From Kribbella capetownensis (lineage in GTDB: Bacteria > Actinomycetota > Actinomycetes > Propionibacteriales > Kribbellaceae): 64,000 bases of DNA. This document shows, in pieces, positions 44,256-51,712 of the stretch (the stretch's first letter is position 1; each line of letters opens with the position of its first letter). Location: contig NZ_SJKD01000001.1 in the NCBI RefSeq assembly GCF_004331485.1, positions 744,001 to 808,000 of the forward strand. The letters run 5' to 3'. The notes beneath the pieces are model-generated. The model had not been told where the DNA came from. It saw only the letters and a program-made list of their open reading frames with translations, and made no database searches. A program made the position numbers and the translations under genes.

Positions 44256-45626
44256 CTCGACCTCGGTGCGCCAGGTGGCGTGCAGTGCTTGGAGACGTTG
44301 GGCGATCTCGGGGTCGTCGGTCACGCGGTTGTGCTGCTCGCCCAGGTCGACGGCGAGGTTGGTCAGTTGCCAGCCGGAGCCCATCGGGGCATGCTCGTAC
44401 TCGCTGAGGTGAGCGACGGACGGGCTGTCGCTGTCGACCCAGCTGAGCTTCCAGTCGCCGGATCGCACGGCCCACTGGAAGCCGCAGTCCCAGTGCAGGG
44501 CGGTGTGGGCGGACTGGGTCTCGCCGGTGAGCACCGGCAGCAGGTCGACGCCATCCGACTCGGCTTCGCCACCTGCCGCAGCGACCAGCGTCGGCACGAG
44601 GTCCAGCGTGCTGACCAGTGCATCCGTCTGCTGTGCGGCTGGCAACTGCTCCGGCCAGCGCCACAGCATCGGGACCCGGATGCCGCCTTCCCAGACCGTG
44701 TACTTCGTCCCGCGCAGCGGAGTGTTGTCGGCGAAGTTGCAGGTCGAGCCACCGTTGTCGGTGGTGTAGACGACGAGAGTGTTGTCCGCCTGACCGGTGG
44801 CGTCGAGCAGGTCGAGCAGCTTGCCGATCTCGGCGTCCATCAGCTCGAGCTGCGCCAGGTAGTACTCGCGCCCGTGCGGGAGGTTCGGCACGATCACGTC
44901 GTCGTACCACTCGGTGTAGGTGCGGCCGGACTCCGGCTTCCAGTCGTTGTACTCCGGCAGGCCGCGGCGGGCGAGTTCGTCGGCGGGCAGTTGCCAGCAG
45001 AAGTTGTGCACCGCGTTGAATGCGAGCATGCAGAAGTACGGGCGTTCGTCCCCGGACTCGATGAACTCCGCGGCCCGGCGGCCGAGCTCGCTGGTCAGGA
45101 AGCCCTCGTGCTCGACCGGCTCGTCGCCGGACAGCAGTGGCTGCACCGCCATGTACTTGGCCGCATCAGCGCCGTACTCGCTCTGGGACTGCTCGGAGTG
45201 ATGCAGGTAGTTGAGCCGGCCGAGCGACTGCCCGGCCAGGCCGTACAGCGTCTCCTCGAAGCCATGCTGCGGTGGGCAGGCCCGGTCCCCGACGTTCTCG
45301 CTGCCGTAGTGGACCTTGCCGAAGTACCCGGTCCGGTAGCCGCGCTCCTGCAGCAGCTCAGCCAGACTCGGTACGTCGTCCGGCGCGAAGGAGGCCGAGT
45401 CGAACCACTGACCACCCCACCGCTGCTGGTACCGCCCCGAGATGATCCCCGCCCGCGAAGGACTGCAGATCGGAGCAGTCACGTAGGCACTGGAGCAGCT
45501 CACTCCACCACTGGCCAGCCGATCCAGCCCCGGCGTCCGCACATCCGGATGCACCCCCAGCGCACTCCGATCCGCATACCCATGATCATCCGACACGATC
45601 AACAAGATGTTCGGCACCGACGTCAC
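44193..45626 (-). CDS. Type I sulfatase (arylsulfatase-like)
   Basis: The 477-aa enzyme has metal ligands in IVSDDHG, the formylglycine signature CSPSRAGIISGR with Cys54, and the DNGGSTCNF metal site around residue 290. Cys54 must be oxidised to formylglycine by a maturation enzyme not encoded here. No signal peptide is present, so it should act in the cytoplasm on an imported sulfate ester. Start GTG 45626. It sits alone, convergent with the MFS gene, whose 3-prime end it overlaps by 63 bp; the sugar or aryl substrate is unknown. Confidence 0.88.
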   Translation of the reverse strand: MTSVPNILLIVSDDHGYADRSALGVHPDVRTPGLDRLASGGVSCSSAYVTAPICSPSRAGIISGRYQQRWGGQWFDSASFAPDDVPSLAELLQERGYRTGYFGKVHYGSENVGDRACPPQHGFEETLYGLAGQSLGRLNYLHHSEQSQSEYGADAAKYMAVQPLLSGDEPVEHEGFLTSELGRRAAEFIESGDERPYFCMLAFNAVHNFCWQLPADELARRGLPEYNDWKPESGRTYTEWYDDVIVPNLPHGREYYLAQLELMDAEIGKLLDLLDATGQADNTLVVYTTDNGGSTCNFADNTPLRGTKYTVWEGGIRVPMLWRWPEQLPAAQQTDALVSTLDLVPTLVAAAGGEAESDGVDLLPVLTGETQSAHTALHWDCGFQWAVRSGDWKLSWVDSDSPSVAHLSEYEHAPMGSGWQLTNLAVDLGEQHNRVTDDPEIAQRLQALHATWRTEVELDPVGLLGDPVRHEENGNDE

Positions 45627-45670
45627 GGCTCAGCACTCTGCCACACCTGCGGGCGGGCTAGGTTGCTTGT

Positions 45671-46687
45671 ATGCGTGCAGTCGACTGTGTGGGTGCCCTG
45701 ATCCGGGATGAGCAGCAGCGTGTCTACGTCCAGCGGCGTACGGCGGATCGGCGGTTGCTGCCGGGGATCTGGGACATCGTCGGCGGGCACCTGGAAGCGG
45801 GAGAGACACCAGAGCAGGCGCTGGCGCGGGAGGTCGAGGAGGAGACCGGCTGGAAGGTCCGCGACATCCTCTGGACCGTCGCCGACTGGGAGTGGGAGCA
45901 CGAGGGCCGGGTACGGCGTGAGCTCGACTACCTGATCACGGTCGACGGGGACCTGAGCCGGCCGCGACTCGAAGAGGGCAAGCACGACGCGTCGGCCTGG
46001 GTCGGGCCGGACGACCTCGAACTGCTGATGGTCGGCCGCACCGACGGCGACCGGCGGCTGCGCGACGTCGTGGCGCATGCGGTCCGCACCCGGTTCACCG
46101 AGCGCCTCCGGCTCGAACCGATGACCGCACCGGGCGACGTACTGCCCGGACATGCCGCGGACCTCGAGATCCTGCACGCCGATCCGTGGGTCGCCCAGTG
46201 GTTCGCCGGCACCTGGTCCGCGGAGGAGTCACTCGAACGGGCCACCGGGATGCATGAGGCATGGGAGCGGGACGGCGTCAGCAAGTGGATGGCCTACGAC
46301 CGGACGTCCGGTGCACTGGTCGGCCGGGGCGGGCTCTCGCGGCTGGGGGACTACGAGCAGATGGCCGCGCTCGTGGGGTCCGAGTGGGCGACCGATCGGC
46401 TCGAGCTCGGGTGGAGTGTGCTCACGGCGTACCGCGGCCAGGGCGTCGCGACCGAGATCGGCCGGGCCGGACTGGACTTCGCGTTCCGCACCCTCGGTGG
46501 GAGCTCGGTCGTCGCGTTCACCGAGCGGATCAACCGTGCGTCCCGGGCGGTGATGGAACGGCTCGGGATGACCTACGTGGGTGAAGCCAGCTACGAGGGA
46601 TGGGTCGAGGGCTTGGCGGAGGTCCAGCCGGACGCGCCGTTCGCGGTCTACATCACCGGACCCGAAGCGGACATCCAGCGGTCATAG
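45671..46687 (+). CDS. NUDIX hydrolase-GNAT acetyltransferase fusion
   Basis: The 338-aa protein fuses two enzymes. Residues 1-145 are a NUDIX domain with an intact box GHLEAGETPEQALAREVEEE ending TGW at 39-61, expected to cleave nucleoside diphosphate derivatives. Residues 150-335 are a GNAT domain: WSVLTAYRGQGVATEIGRA is the acetyl-CoA loop and NRASRAVMERLGM the family C-terminal motif. ATG 45671 comes 7 nt after TAGGTT, a plausible -10, so the mRNA may be leaderless. A hairpin terminator follows. Neither substrate is known. Confidence 0.87.
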   Translation: MRAVDCVGALIRDEQQRVYVQRRTADRRLLPGIWDIVGGHLEAGETPEQALAREVEEETGWKVRDILWTVADWEWEHEGRVRRELDYLITVDGDLSRPRLEEGKHDASAWVGPDDLELLMVGRTDGDRRLRDVVAHAVRTRFTERLRLEPMTAPGDVLPGHAADLEILHADPWVAQWFAGTWSAEESLERATGMHEAWERDGVSKWMAYDRTSGALVGRGGLSRLGDYEQMAALVGSEWATDRLELGWSVLTAYRGQGVATEIGRAGLDFAFRTLGGSSVVAFTERINRASRAVMERLGMTYVGEASYEGWVEGLAEVQPDAPFAVYITGPEADIQRS

Positions 46688-46693
46688 CCGGTC

Positions 46694-46715
46694 GACCCCG
46701 GTCACGAACCGGGTC
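46694..46715 (+). terminator. Hairpin after the NUDIX-GNAT gene
   Basis: GACCCCGGT and ACCGGGTC pair with one bulged C around the loop cacga, 6 nt after the TAG stop. It probably terminates the NUDIX-GNAT transcript. Confidence 0.55.
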
Positions 46716-46765
46716 AGCAGGTTCTCCGGCGGATAGCTCAGAAGCTCGCGGCGTGAAAGCAAAGG

Positions 46766-46812
46766 GGCTCCGCTGTGTGATCGCCCAGGCGCGGCGATCA
46801 CACAGCGGAGCC
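46766..46812. terminator. 20-bp perfect hairpin
   Basis: GGCTCCGCTGTGTGATCGCC at 46766-46785 pairs with its exact complement at 46793-46812 around the loop CAGGCGC. It is the strongest hairpin in the window. It can terminate the plus-strand NUDIX-GNAT transcript and also any minus-strand transcript coming from the hairpin array. Confidence 0.75.
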
Positions 46813-46825
46813 GGCCACCTCAGGG

Positions 46826-46970
46826 GGTGGCTCTCGGTGAGGTGTCAAGAGCCACCGGTGTCCTACCGCCCAGGACACTCGGCCCTGCCTGGCCCGAGGT
46901 GTCGGCCAGGAGGTGGTTTGGAACGGCTGGGCGGCGGTGATACAGGGAGCTCAACCGCCAGGCCCAGCCG
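46826..46970. repeat. Three further hairpins leading into the array
   Basis: GGTGGCTCT/AGAGCCACC (46826-46856), GTGTCCT/AGGACAC with loop accgccc (46858-46878), and CGGCTGGG..GGCGGT/ACCGCC..CCCAGCCG (46924-46970) form consecutive stems. No reading frame here has codon use like neighbouring genes, so I treat it as structured non-coding sequence. Confidence 0.55.
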
Positions 46971-46983
46971 GGTTCGGGAGGGC

Positions 46984-47123
46984 GGTGTGGTCCGGAGCTG
47001 AGGAGTGCTCCGGACCACACCTGGGTTTCGTCCGGGACTGAGGAGTGTCTCGGACCTTCCAGAGCTGCCCCTGAGCGTGAGGAGACCCCAGGGCGCAGCG
47101 AACCGGGTCTGAGGAGGACCCGG
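46984..47123. ncRNA. Array of four hairpins sharing a TGAGGAG loop; candidate structured RNA
   Basis: Four consecutive stems carry the same loop. Stem 1 is 15 bp perfect (46984-46998/47007-47021, loop TGAGGAGT). Stem 2 is 9 bp with one G-U on the plus strand (47030-47038/47047-47055, loop TGAGGAGT). Stem 3 is irregular (47064-47073/47089-47099, loop centre TGAGGAGA at 47078-47085). Stem 4 is 7 bp perfect (47103-47109/47117-47123, loop TGAGGAG). The loop looks like a Shine-Dalgarno core on the plus strand and an anti-Shine-Dalgarno (CTCCTCA) on the minus strand. Stem 4 begins 15 nt beyond the stop of the small minus-strand gene, so the array may be that gene's 3-prime region, a tandem terminator or a separate small RNA. 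The strand is not settled. Confidence 0.55.
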
Positions 47124-47137
47124 AAGGTCATGGTGTT

Positions 47138-47326
47138 TCAGTCGGTGCTGTCGAGTGGGCCGAGGACGTCGTTGGTGACTCGGAGACCGGCGAAACGGCG
47201 CCGCATCGCCTGCTCGTAGCGGGCCGCCAACGGCGCCTCCGCGACGTACTGAGCGATCACGTGCTCGCCGAACCAGACCCGCACTCGGCGCCGGTGCTGT
47301 CTCGACGTCATTTCCGCGATGGTCAC
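47138..47326 (-). CDS. Small hypothetical protein, 62 aa
   Basis: GTG 47326 opens a 62-codon frame with the strong third-position GC bias of real genes here. The product is basic at the N-terminus (SRQHRRRVRVWFG) with a central helix VAEAPLAARYEQAMRRRF and an acidic tail; it has no cysteines or membrane segment. An internal ATG at 47311 is an alternative start. It is divergent from the 431-aa regulator across a region full of repeats and palindromes, so the pair may be functionally linked. I do not recognise the family. Confidence 0.65.
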   Translation of the reverse strand: MTIAEMTSRQHRRRVRVWFGEHVIAQYVAEAPLAARYEQAMRRRFAGLRVTNDVLGPLDSTD

Positions 47327-47357
47327 TACTTCTCACCCCGTAACTCTGAGCCCTTGC

Positions 47358-47391
47358 AACCAGTTGGACTTACTGGTTGTCATGGCAGTAA
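47358..47391. promoter_or_regulatory. Two overlapping palindromes in the divergent region
   Basis: AACCAGT at 47358-47364 pairs with ACTGGTT at 47372-47378, and TTACTG at 47370-47375 with CAGTAA at 47386-47391. They lie 32-65 nt upstream of the 62-aa gene and are probable operators; the local HTH protein is the natural candidate ligand. Confidence 0.45.
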
Positions 47392-47418
47392 TGGTGCACG
47401 AGCCCAACGTGACCGCTC

Positions 47419-47473
47419 TAGGACCTGGACCGGACCTTTGCCGGACCTCTTCCGGACCTCTCGCGGACATCTG
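47419..47473. repeat. Five-unit 11-bp direct repeat (CCGGACCTnnn)
   Basis: Five contiguous 11-base units share the core (C)GGACCT: TAGGACCTGGA, CCGGACCTTTG, CCGGACCTCTT, CCGGACCTCTC and GCGGACATCTG. The 11-bp period is close to one helical turn, placing every core on the same DNA face. The array ends 67 nt before the 431-aa regulator. Cooperative binding of a regulator is the likeliest purpose. Confidence 0.65.
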
Positions 47474-47540
47474 GGGGACCGCACCTTGTCGTGGGGCATG
47501 AGTCGAGACAACGTCTGATCTGACGTGAACGGGAGGAACG

Positions 47541-48836
47541 ATGGCGGGGAGGTACACGCCAAAGACGGTCCTGGCGCACCTGATCCAGCGCCGGAACCAG
47601 ACCTACTCCGAGATCGTCGCCGAGTTCGTCGAGCTGGGTGGAACCATCACCGAGCGGCACCTGCGGCGCCTCGCATCGGGCGAGCGCGCGGGCACCACTC
47701 CTCAGACCCGGCGCACCCTGCAACGCATGTTCGGAAAGCCGGTCGAGGAGCTCTTCGCGCCGTACGTTCCCGAACAGGCATCCCAGGTGGTGCCGGCACC
47801 TGCCGCGAGTGGACGGATCACGACAGGTAATGAGATGGAGGTTCTCGACATGGCTGCCAGCCGAGCGAGGGCGTTTGCCCTCGCGGCCCAGTCCGGTCTC
47901 GGAAGCGAGGCCATGGAACAGGTGTACGACGACGTGCGTCACGTCGCGAAGGCCTACCCGCAGCGTCCGCTGCCAGAAATCCTCGGCCAACTGGTCGAGA
48001 CGCAGGACCTGGTCTTCGCGCTGCTGGAGAGCAGGCAACGCCCGGAACACCTGCGGCAGCTGTACTTCCTCGGCGGCGTGACCGGCGGTCTGCTGGCCAA
48101 GGCGTCCCACGACCTCGGCAACCCACACGCCGCCCTGACCCAGGCGCGGACAGCCTTCCTGTGCGCCGACAACGCCGACCACCACGGCCTGCGCGCCTGG
48201 GTGCGCGGCCTGCAGTCGCTGGTCTCCTACTGGGCCGGCAACCCGCACGACTCGGTCCGGTACGCGCAGCTCGGCGCCGGGTACGCCGAGCAGGCGAACA
48301 GCACCACCAGCGTCTGGCTGCCGGTGAGCGAGGCCCGCGCCTGGGCCGCGCTGGGCAACCCGGAGGCCACTCGCGCCGCGCTCGAGCGGGCCGAAGAGGC
48401 CTGGAACACGGTCCGCAACGACGACCTGGACGACATGGGCGGCCTCTGCACCTTCGGCCGGCACCGCCAGCTGTACTACGCGGCCGACGCGCTGGCGTGG
48501 CTGCCCGGTGAGGTCGACCAGGCCGCGCGGTACTCGAGCCAGGCGGTCGACGCCTACACCGACCAGAACCACCCGGAGTGGGCCTTCGGCGACGCCGCCG
48601 GCAGCCAGGCCGCGATGGCGATCAACCGGATCGCCAGTGGCGAGCTCGACGGTGCGGCCGACGCGATCGCGCCGGTGCTGGGCCTGCCGACCGAGCGCCG
48701 GATCAACGGTGTGGTGCACTCGGCCCGCCGGGTCCACCAGGCACTGCGGCAGTCGGGGCGCGCGGACGACGCCCGGGAGCTGCAGGAGGAGATCGAGATG
48801 TTCACCCGGACCCCGATGCAGACGTTCCCCCGGTAA
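47541..48836 (+). CDS. HTH regulator with TPR-like sensor region
   Basis: The 431-aa protein starts at ATG 47541 with GGGAGGA at ideal spacing. Residues 1-65 hold a helix-turn-helix (TVLAHLIQRRNQTYSEI, then TITERHLRRLASGERAGTTPQT). From about 100 to 425 it is all helical with degenerate tetratricopeptide repeats (LRAWVRGLQSLVSYWAGN, EARAWAALGNPEATRAALERA, HSARRVHQALRQSGRADDA). This is the general plan of large Streptomyces and Kribbella XRE-type regulators, whose ligands are mostly unknown. It may bind the phased repeats and palindromes just upstream. Confidence 0.82.
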   Translation: MAGRYTPKTVLAHLIQRRNQTYSEIVAEFVELGGTITERHLRRLASGERAGTTPQTRRTLQRMFGKPVEELFAPYVPEQASQVVPAPAASGRITTGNEMEVLDMAASRARAFALAAQSGLGSEAMEQVYDDVRHVAKAYPQRPLPEILGQLVETQDLVFALLESRQRPEHLRQLYFLGGVTGGLLAKASHDLGNPHAALTQARTAFLCADNADHHGLRAWVRGLQSLVSYWAGNPHDSVRYAQLGAGYAEQANSTTSVWLPVSEARAWAALGNPEATRAALERAEEAWNTVRNDDLDDMGGLCTFGRHRQLYYAADALAWLPGEVDQAARYSSQAVDAYTDQNHPEWAFGDAAGSQAAMAINRIASGELDGAADAIAPVLGLPTERRINGVVHSARRVHQALRQSGRADDARELQEEIEMFTRTPMQTFPR

Positions 48837-48844
48837 CCGCCCGG

Positions 48845-49378
48845 ATGGATCCCCTGAGCGGCGACCTGACCACGCTGCGCGAATTCCGTCCCACCGATCT
48901 GGACGACTATCTGGCCATCGCCGGTGACGACAGGGTGACCACCTGGATGGCCTTCGACAGCTACGACCGCGCCAAGGCGGCCGAGGCACTCGTGGGCATC
49001 ATCGAACGGTCGGCCCGGGAGGACCGGCCGGATCACATGCTCGCCGTCACCCGACGGGACGACGACCGGGTGATCGGCTTCGCCCGGCTGGCGCCCAGCG
49101 GGCCGTGGGGAGCGAAGCTCGGCTACGCGGTCCACGCCGATCACTGGGGCCGCGGCTACGCCACCGACGCCTCGCGGGTGATGCTGCGGTTCGCGTTCAC
49201 CGCCCAGGGCCGGCACCGCGTGACCGCCGCGATCGGCCCGGAGAACGAGGCCTCGATCGCGGTGGTGAAGCGCCTCGGCTTCACGTACGAGGGCCACCTC
49301 CGCGACCACGTCTTCACCAACAGCGCCTGGCGCGACTCTCTGCTCTACTCCCTCCTGGCGAACGAGTACGCCGACTGA
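48845..49378 (+). CDS. GNAT acetyltransferase, RimJ/RimL type
   Basis: The 177-aa protein has the acetyl-CoA-binding motif HADHWGRGYATDASRVMLRF and the C-terminal family pattern NEASIAVVKRLGFTYEGHLRDHVF, both typical of RimJ/RimL-type N-acetyltransferases that modify ribosomal proteins or small molecules. ATG 48845 lies 8 nt after the regulator stop; no strong ribosome site is visible, so it is probably translated by readthrough coupling. Substrate unknown. Confidence 0.88.
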   Translation: MDPLSGDLTTLREFRPTDLDDYLAIAGDDRVTTWMAFDSYDRAKAAEALVGIIERSAREDRPDHMLAVTRRDDDRVIGFARLAPSGPWGAKLGYAVHADHWGRGYATDASRVMLRFAFTAQGRHRVTAAIGPENEASIAVVKRLGFTYEGHLRDHVFTNSAWRDSLLYSLLANEYAD

Positions 49379-49407
49379 CGGCTTGGCGGCCGGGGCAGAC
49401 TGGCTGT

Positions 49408-50298
49408 ATGGCAGCCACCATCGCTGGACCGCTGGACCCGCTGCGGGACGGGTTGGCGAAGCTGATCATGACCAAGGTGGCGGGTCCGGACCCGCGCGCC
49501 GAACGCAACCGGGTGCACAACACACCCGGTCCCCGCTGGTTCGCTCCGGACAGCCCGATCCGGCGGGTGCACGGCGACGCGTCGATGTTCGCCGGTGGAC
49601 TCCGGGCTCTGCTCCTGCAGTCGCTGCACCCGCTCGCCATGGCGGCCGTGTCCGCGCACTCCGGCTACCGCGGCGACCCGTGGGGACGGCTGCGCCGGAC
49701 CAGCTACTTCTTGGCCATCACGACGTACGGCGCGGTCCCGGACGCCGAGGAGGCGATCGCGCGCGTCAAGTCCGTGCACGAGCGGGTCCGCGGGACGAGT
49801 CCGGACGGGGTGAAGTACCGCGCCTCCGATCCGCACCTGCTCAAGTGGGTCCACGTGGCGGAGGTCGACAGCTTCCTCGCCGCACACCGGCAGTACGGCG
49901 TCGCACCGCTCAACGCCGAGGAGCAGGACCTGTACGTCGCAGACGCGGCGCTCGTGGCCCGCAAGCTCGGAGTCATCGACCCACCGACCACCGTGGCCGA
50001 GTTGCGGCAGACACTGCAGGAGTACCAGCCGGAACTGCGCGGCACGACCGAAGCCCGCCAGGCCGCCCGCTTCATGCTCGTGCACCCACCCGTGCCGTGG
50101 GCCGCGCGCCCGGCGTACGGCGTACTCACGGCCGCTGCGGTCGGTCTGCTGCCGTGGTGGACCCGGCTGCCACTGCGGCTGCCGTACCTGCCGCTTGCCG
50201 AGCGGACCGTCGTACGCGCCAGCGGCAACGGCCTCACCAAGACCATCCGGTGGGCTCTGACGTCGCCAACACTGGGAGAAATCGGCGCGGACTCCTAA
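49408..50298 (+). CDS. MpaB/DUF2236-type oxygenase
   Basis: The 296-aa helical protein belongs to the DUF2236 (oxygenase MpaB/Lcp-like) family: FAGGLRALLLQSLHPLAMAAV near residue 52, then GRLRRTSYFLAITTYG, and KWVHVAEVDSFLAAHRQYG with histidines suited to haem binding. Relatives include mycophenolic acid MpaB and latex-clearing protein, both oxygenases. ATG 49408 is near-leaderless. There are no pathway neighbours; the substrate may be a lipid or isoprenoid. Confidence 0.85.
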   Translation: MAATIAGPLDPLRDGLAKLIMTKVAGPDPRAERNRVHNTPGPRWFAPDSPIRRVHGDASMFAGGLRALLLQSLHPLAMAAVSAHSGYRGDPWGRLRRTSYFLAITTYGAVPDAEEAIARVKSVHERVRGTSPDGVKYRASDPHLLKWVHVAEVDSFLAAHRQYGVAPLNAEEQDLYVADAALVARKLGVIDPPTTVAELRQTLQEYQPELRGTTEARQAARFMLVHPPVPWAARPAYGVLTAAAVGLLPWWTRLPLRLPYLPLAERTVVRASGNGLTKTIRWALTSPTLGEIGADS

Positions 50299-50319
50299 AC
50301 GCGCCGGTAGGTTGTTCTC

Positions 50320-51519
50320 GTGCCGCTGCGTCCTCATCGTCCGCTCCCCCTGGCCACGCCGGCGGGAGTCGAGGTGCTGACCAGGATTCTGACCCAGGGC
50401 CCGATCCCGCGGGTGGAGATCGCGCGCCGGACCGGACTGTCTCAGGCGGCCGTCACCAAAGCCGTCGCGCCGTTGATCGAGGCCGGGTTCGTCACCGATC
50501 AGGCGCCTGTGCCGTCCGAAGACAACCAGCTCGGCATCGGCCGGCCGGTGAGCCCGTTGACCGTGGTCCGCGAGAGCGTCTCGCTGATCGGGTTGAAGGT
50601 GACCCCGACCAGCCTGATCGGCGTGACCACCGACTTCACCGCCGGAATCCTGACCGTCCGGCATCAGCGGCTCGACGACACCGCGCCCGAGCGGGTGATC
50701 GACCAACTGGCGGACTTGTCGAAGGAACTGATCACCTCGCTCAAGCTTGGCGAGGCGGTGGCCGGGCCGCTGGTCGGCATCGGTGTGGCGGTGTCCGGCG
50801 ATGTCGACGCGGCGCACGGAGTCGTCCGGGACTCGCCGTTCATGGGTTGGCGGGACGTCCCGGTCGCGGAGCTGATGGGTCAGCGGCTGCGGCTCCCGGT
50901 CGTGGTGACGAACGACGTACGGGCGCTGACTGTGGCCGAGCACTGGTTCGGGGTCGGCGTCGATGCCGACTCGTTCGCGGTCGTGACGATCGGGTCGGGC
51001 ATCGGCTGCGGGCTCTACATCAACGGTGAGGTCGTGTCCGGCGCGTACGGCGTCTCCGGCGAGCTCGGCCATCTACCGCTGGCTCCTGGTGACCTCGTCT
51101 GCACCTGCGGCCGGCGCGGTTGTGTGGAGACGGTTGCCTCGTCCGACGCGATCCTGGCCCGGACCCGGGAGACCACCGGGCGGGCGGATCTGGATCTGGC
51201 CGGGGCGATCAAGCTGGCGCACGAGGGCGATGAGCACGCGCGCGAGGCGTTCGACCGGGCCGGTGAGGTGATCGGTGCGGCGCTGGCCGCGATGGTGAAC
51301 CTGGTCGGGCCGGAGCTCGTGGTGATCGCGGGCGAGGGCGTCGCGGAGTACGACCTGTACGAGGAGCGGCTGCGGCGGACGTTCGCTGAGCATGCGTTCG
51401 GGGCCGCCGGCGACTGCCGCCTGATGCTGCGCTCGCACACCTTCGACGACTGGGCCCGCGGCGCGGCCGCCACGGTGATCCGCTCCTACGTCCGCGGCGA
51501 ACCGCCCCTCAACCGCTGA
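50320..51519 (+). CDS. ROK family transcriptional regulator
   Basis: The 399-aa protein has an N-terminal winged helix (VEIARRTGLSQAAVTKAVAPL, about 32-52) and a C-terminal ROK sugar-kinase-like domain with the zinc motif CTCGRRGCVE and GELGHLPLAPGD, so it is a ROK repressor (XylR/NagC/Mlc group) sensing a sugar. GTG 50320 lies 7 nt after TAGGTT, a likely -10, so it may be leaderless. No sugar genes are adjacent; its target is unknown. Confidence 0.9.
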   Translation: MPLRPHRPLPLATPAGVEVLTRILTQGPIPRVEIARRTGLSQAAVTKAVAPLIEAGFVTDQAPVPSEDNQLGIGRPVSPLTVVRESVSLIGLKVTPTSLIGVTTDFTAGILTVRHQRLDDTAPERVIDQLADLSKELITSLKLGEAVAGPLVGIGVAVSGDVDAAHGVVRDSPFMGWRDVPVAELMGQRLRLPVVVTNDVRALTVAEHWFGVGVDADSFAVVTIGSGIGCGLYINGEVVSGAYGVSGELGHLPLAPGDLVCTCGRRGCVETVASSDAILARTRETTGRADLDLAGAIKLAHEGDEHAREAFDRAGEVIGAALAAMVNLVGPELVVIAGEGVAEYDLYEERLRRTFAEHAFGAAGDCRLMLRSHTFDDWARGAAATVIRSYVRGEPPLNR

Positions 51520-51557
51520 GCCGCGCACACAGCCCCAACCGCCCGCCCCCCGCCCGC

Positions 51558-51600
<43 letters not shown>

Positions 51601-51602
51601 GA

Positions 51603-51693
51603 GCATTTGAACGGACAACCCCTCCCGTTGCCGGTTCTCCCCTCGAATTACGAGGGGAGAACGCTGTCTTTCAGGGGTTATCCGTTCAAATGC
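51603..51693. repeat. 91-bp symmetric interrupted palindrome
   Basis: Outer arms of 13 bp (GCATTTGAACGGA/TCCGTTCAAATGC) are followed after one mismatch by 7 bp (AACCCCT/AGGGGTT). An 11x11 internal loop separates them from an inner 11-bp stem (TTCTCCCCTCG/CGAGGGGAGAA) with loop AATTA. It lies between convergent ROK and ParA genes, so it may end both transcripts. Its symmetry and lower GC also recall a small MITE-like element, though no target duplication is seen. Confidence 0.75.
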
Positions 51694-51712
51694 ACCGGGA
51701 GGGGGAGAGCGG

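Noticed and set aside
46820-47131. 103-codon minus-strand frame across the hairpin array
   Set aside because: Its repeated SS/LL peptide motifs simply follow the repeated hairpin loops, it has no ribosome site and codon bias is unlike neighbouring genes.
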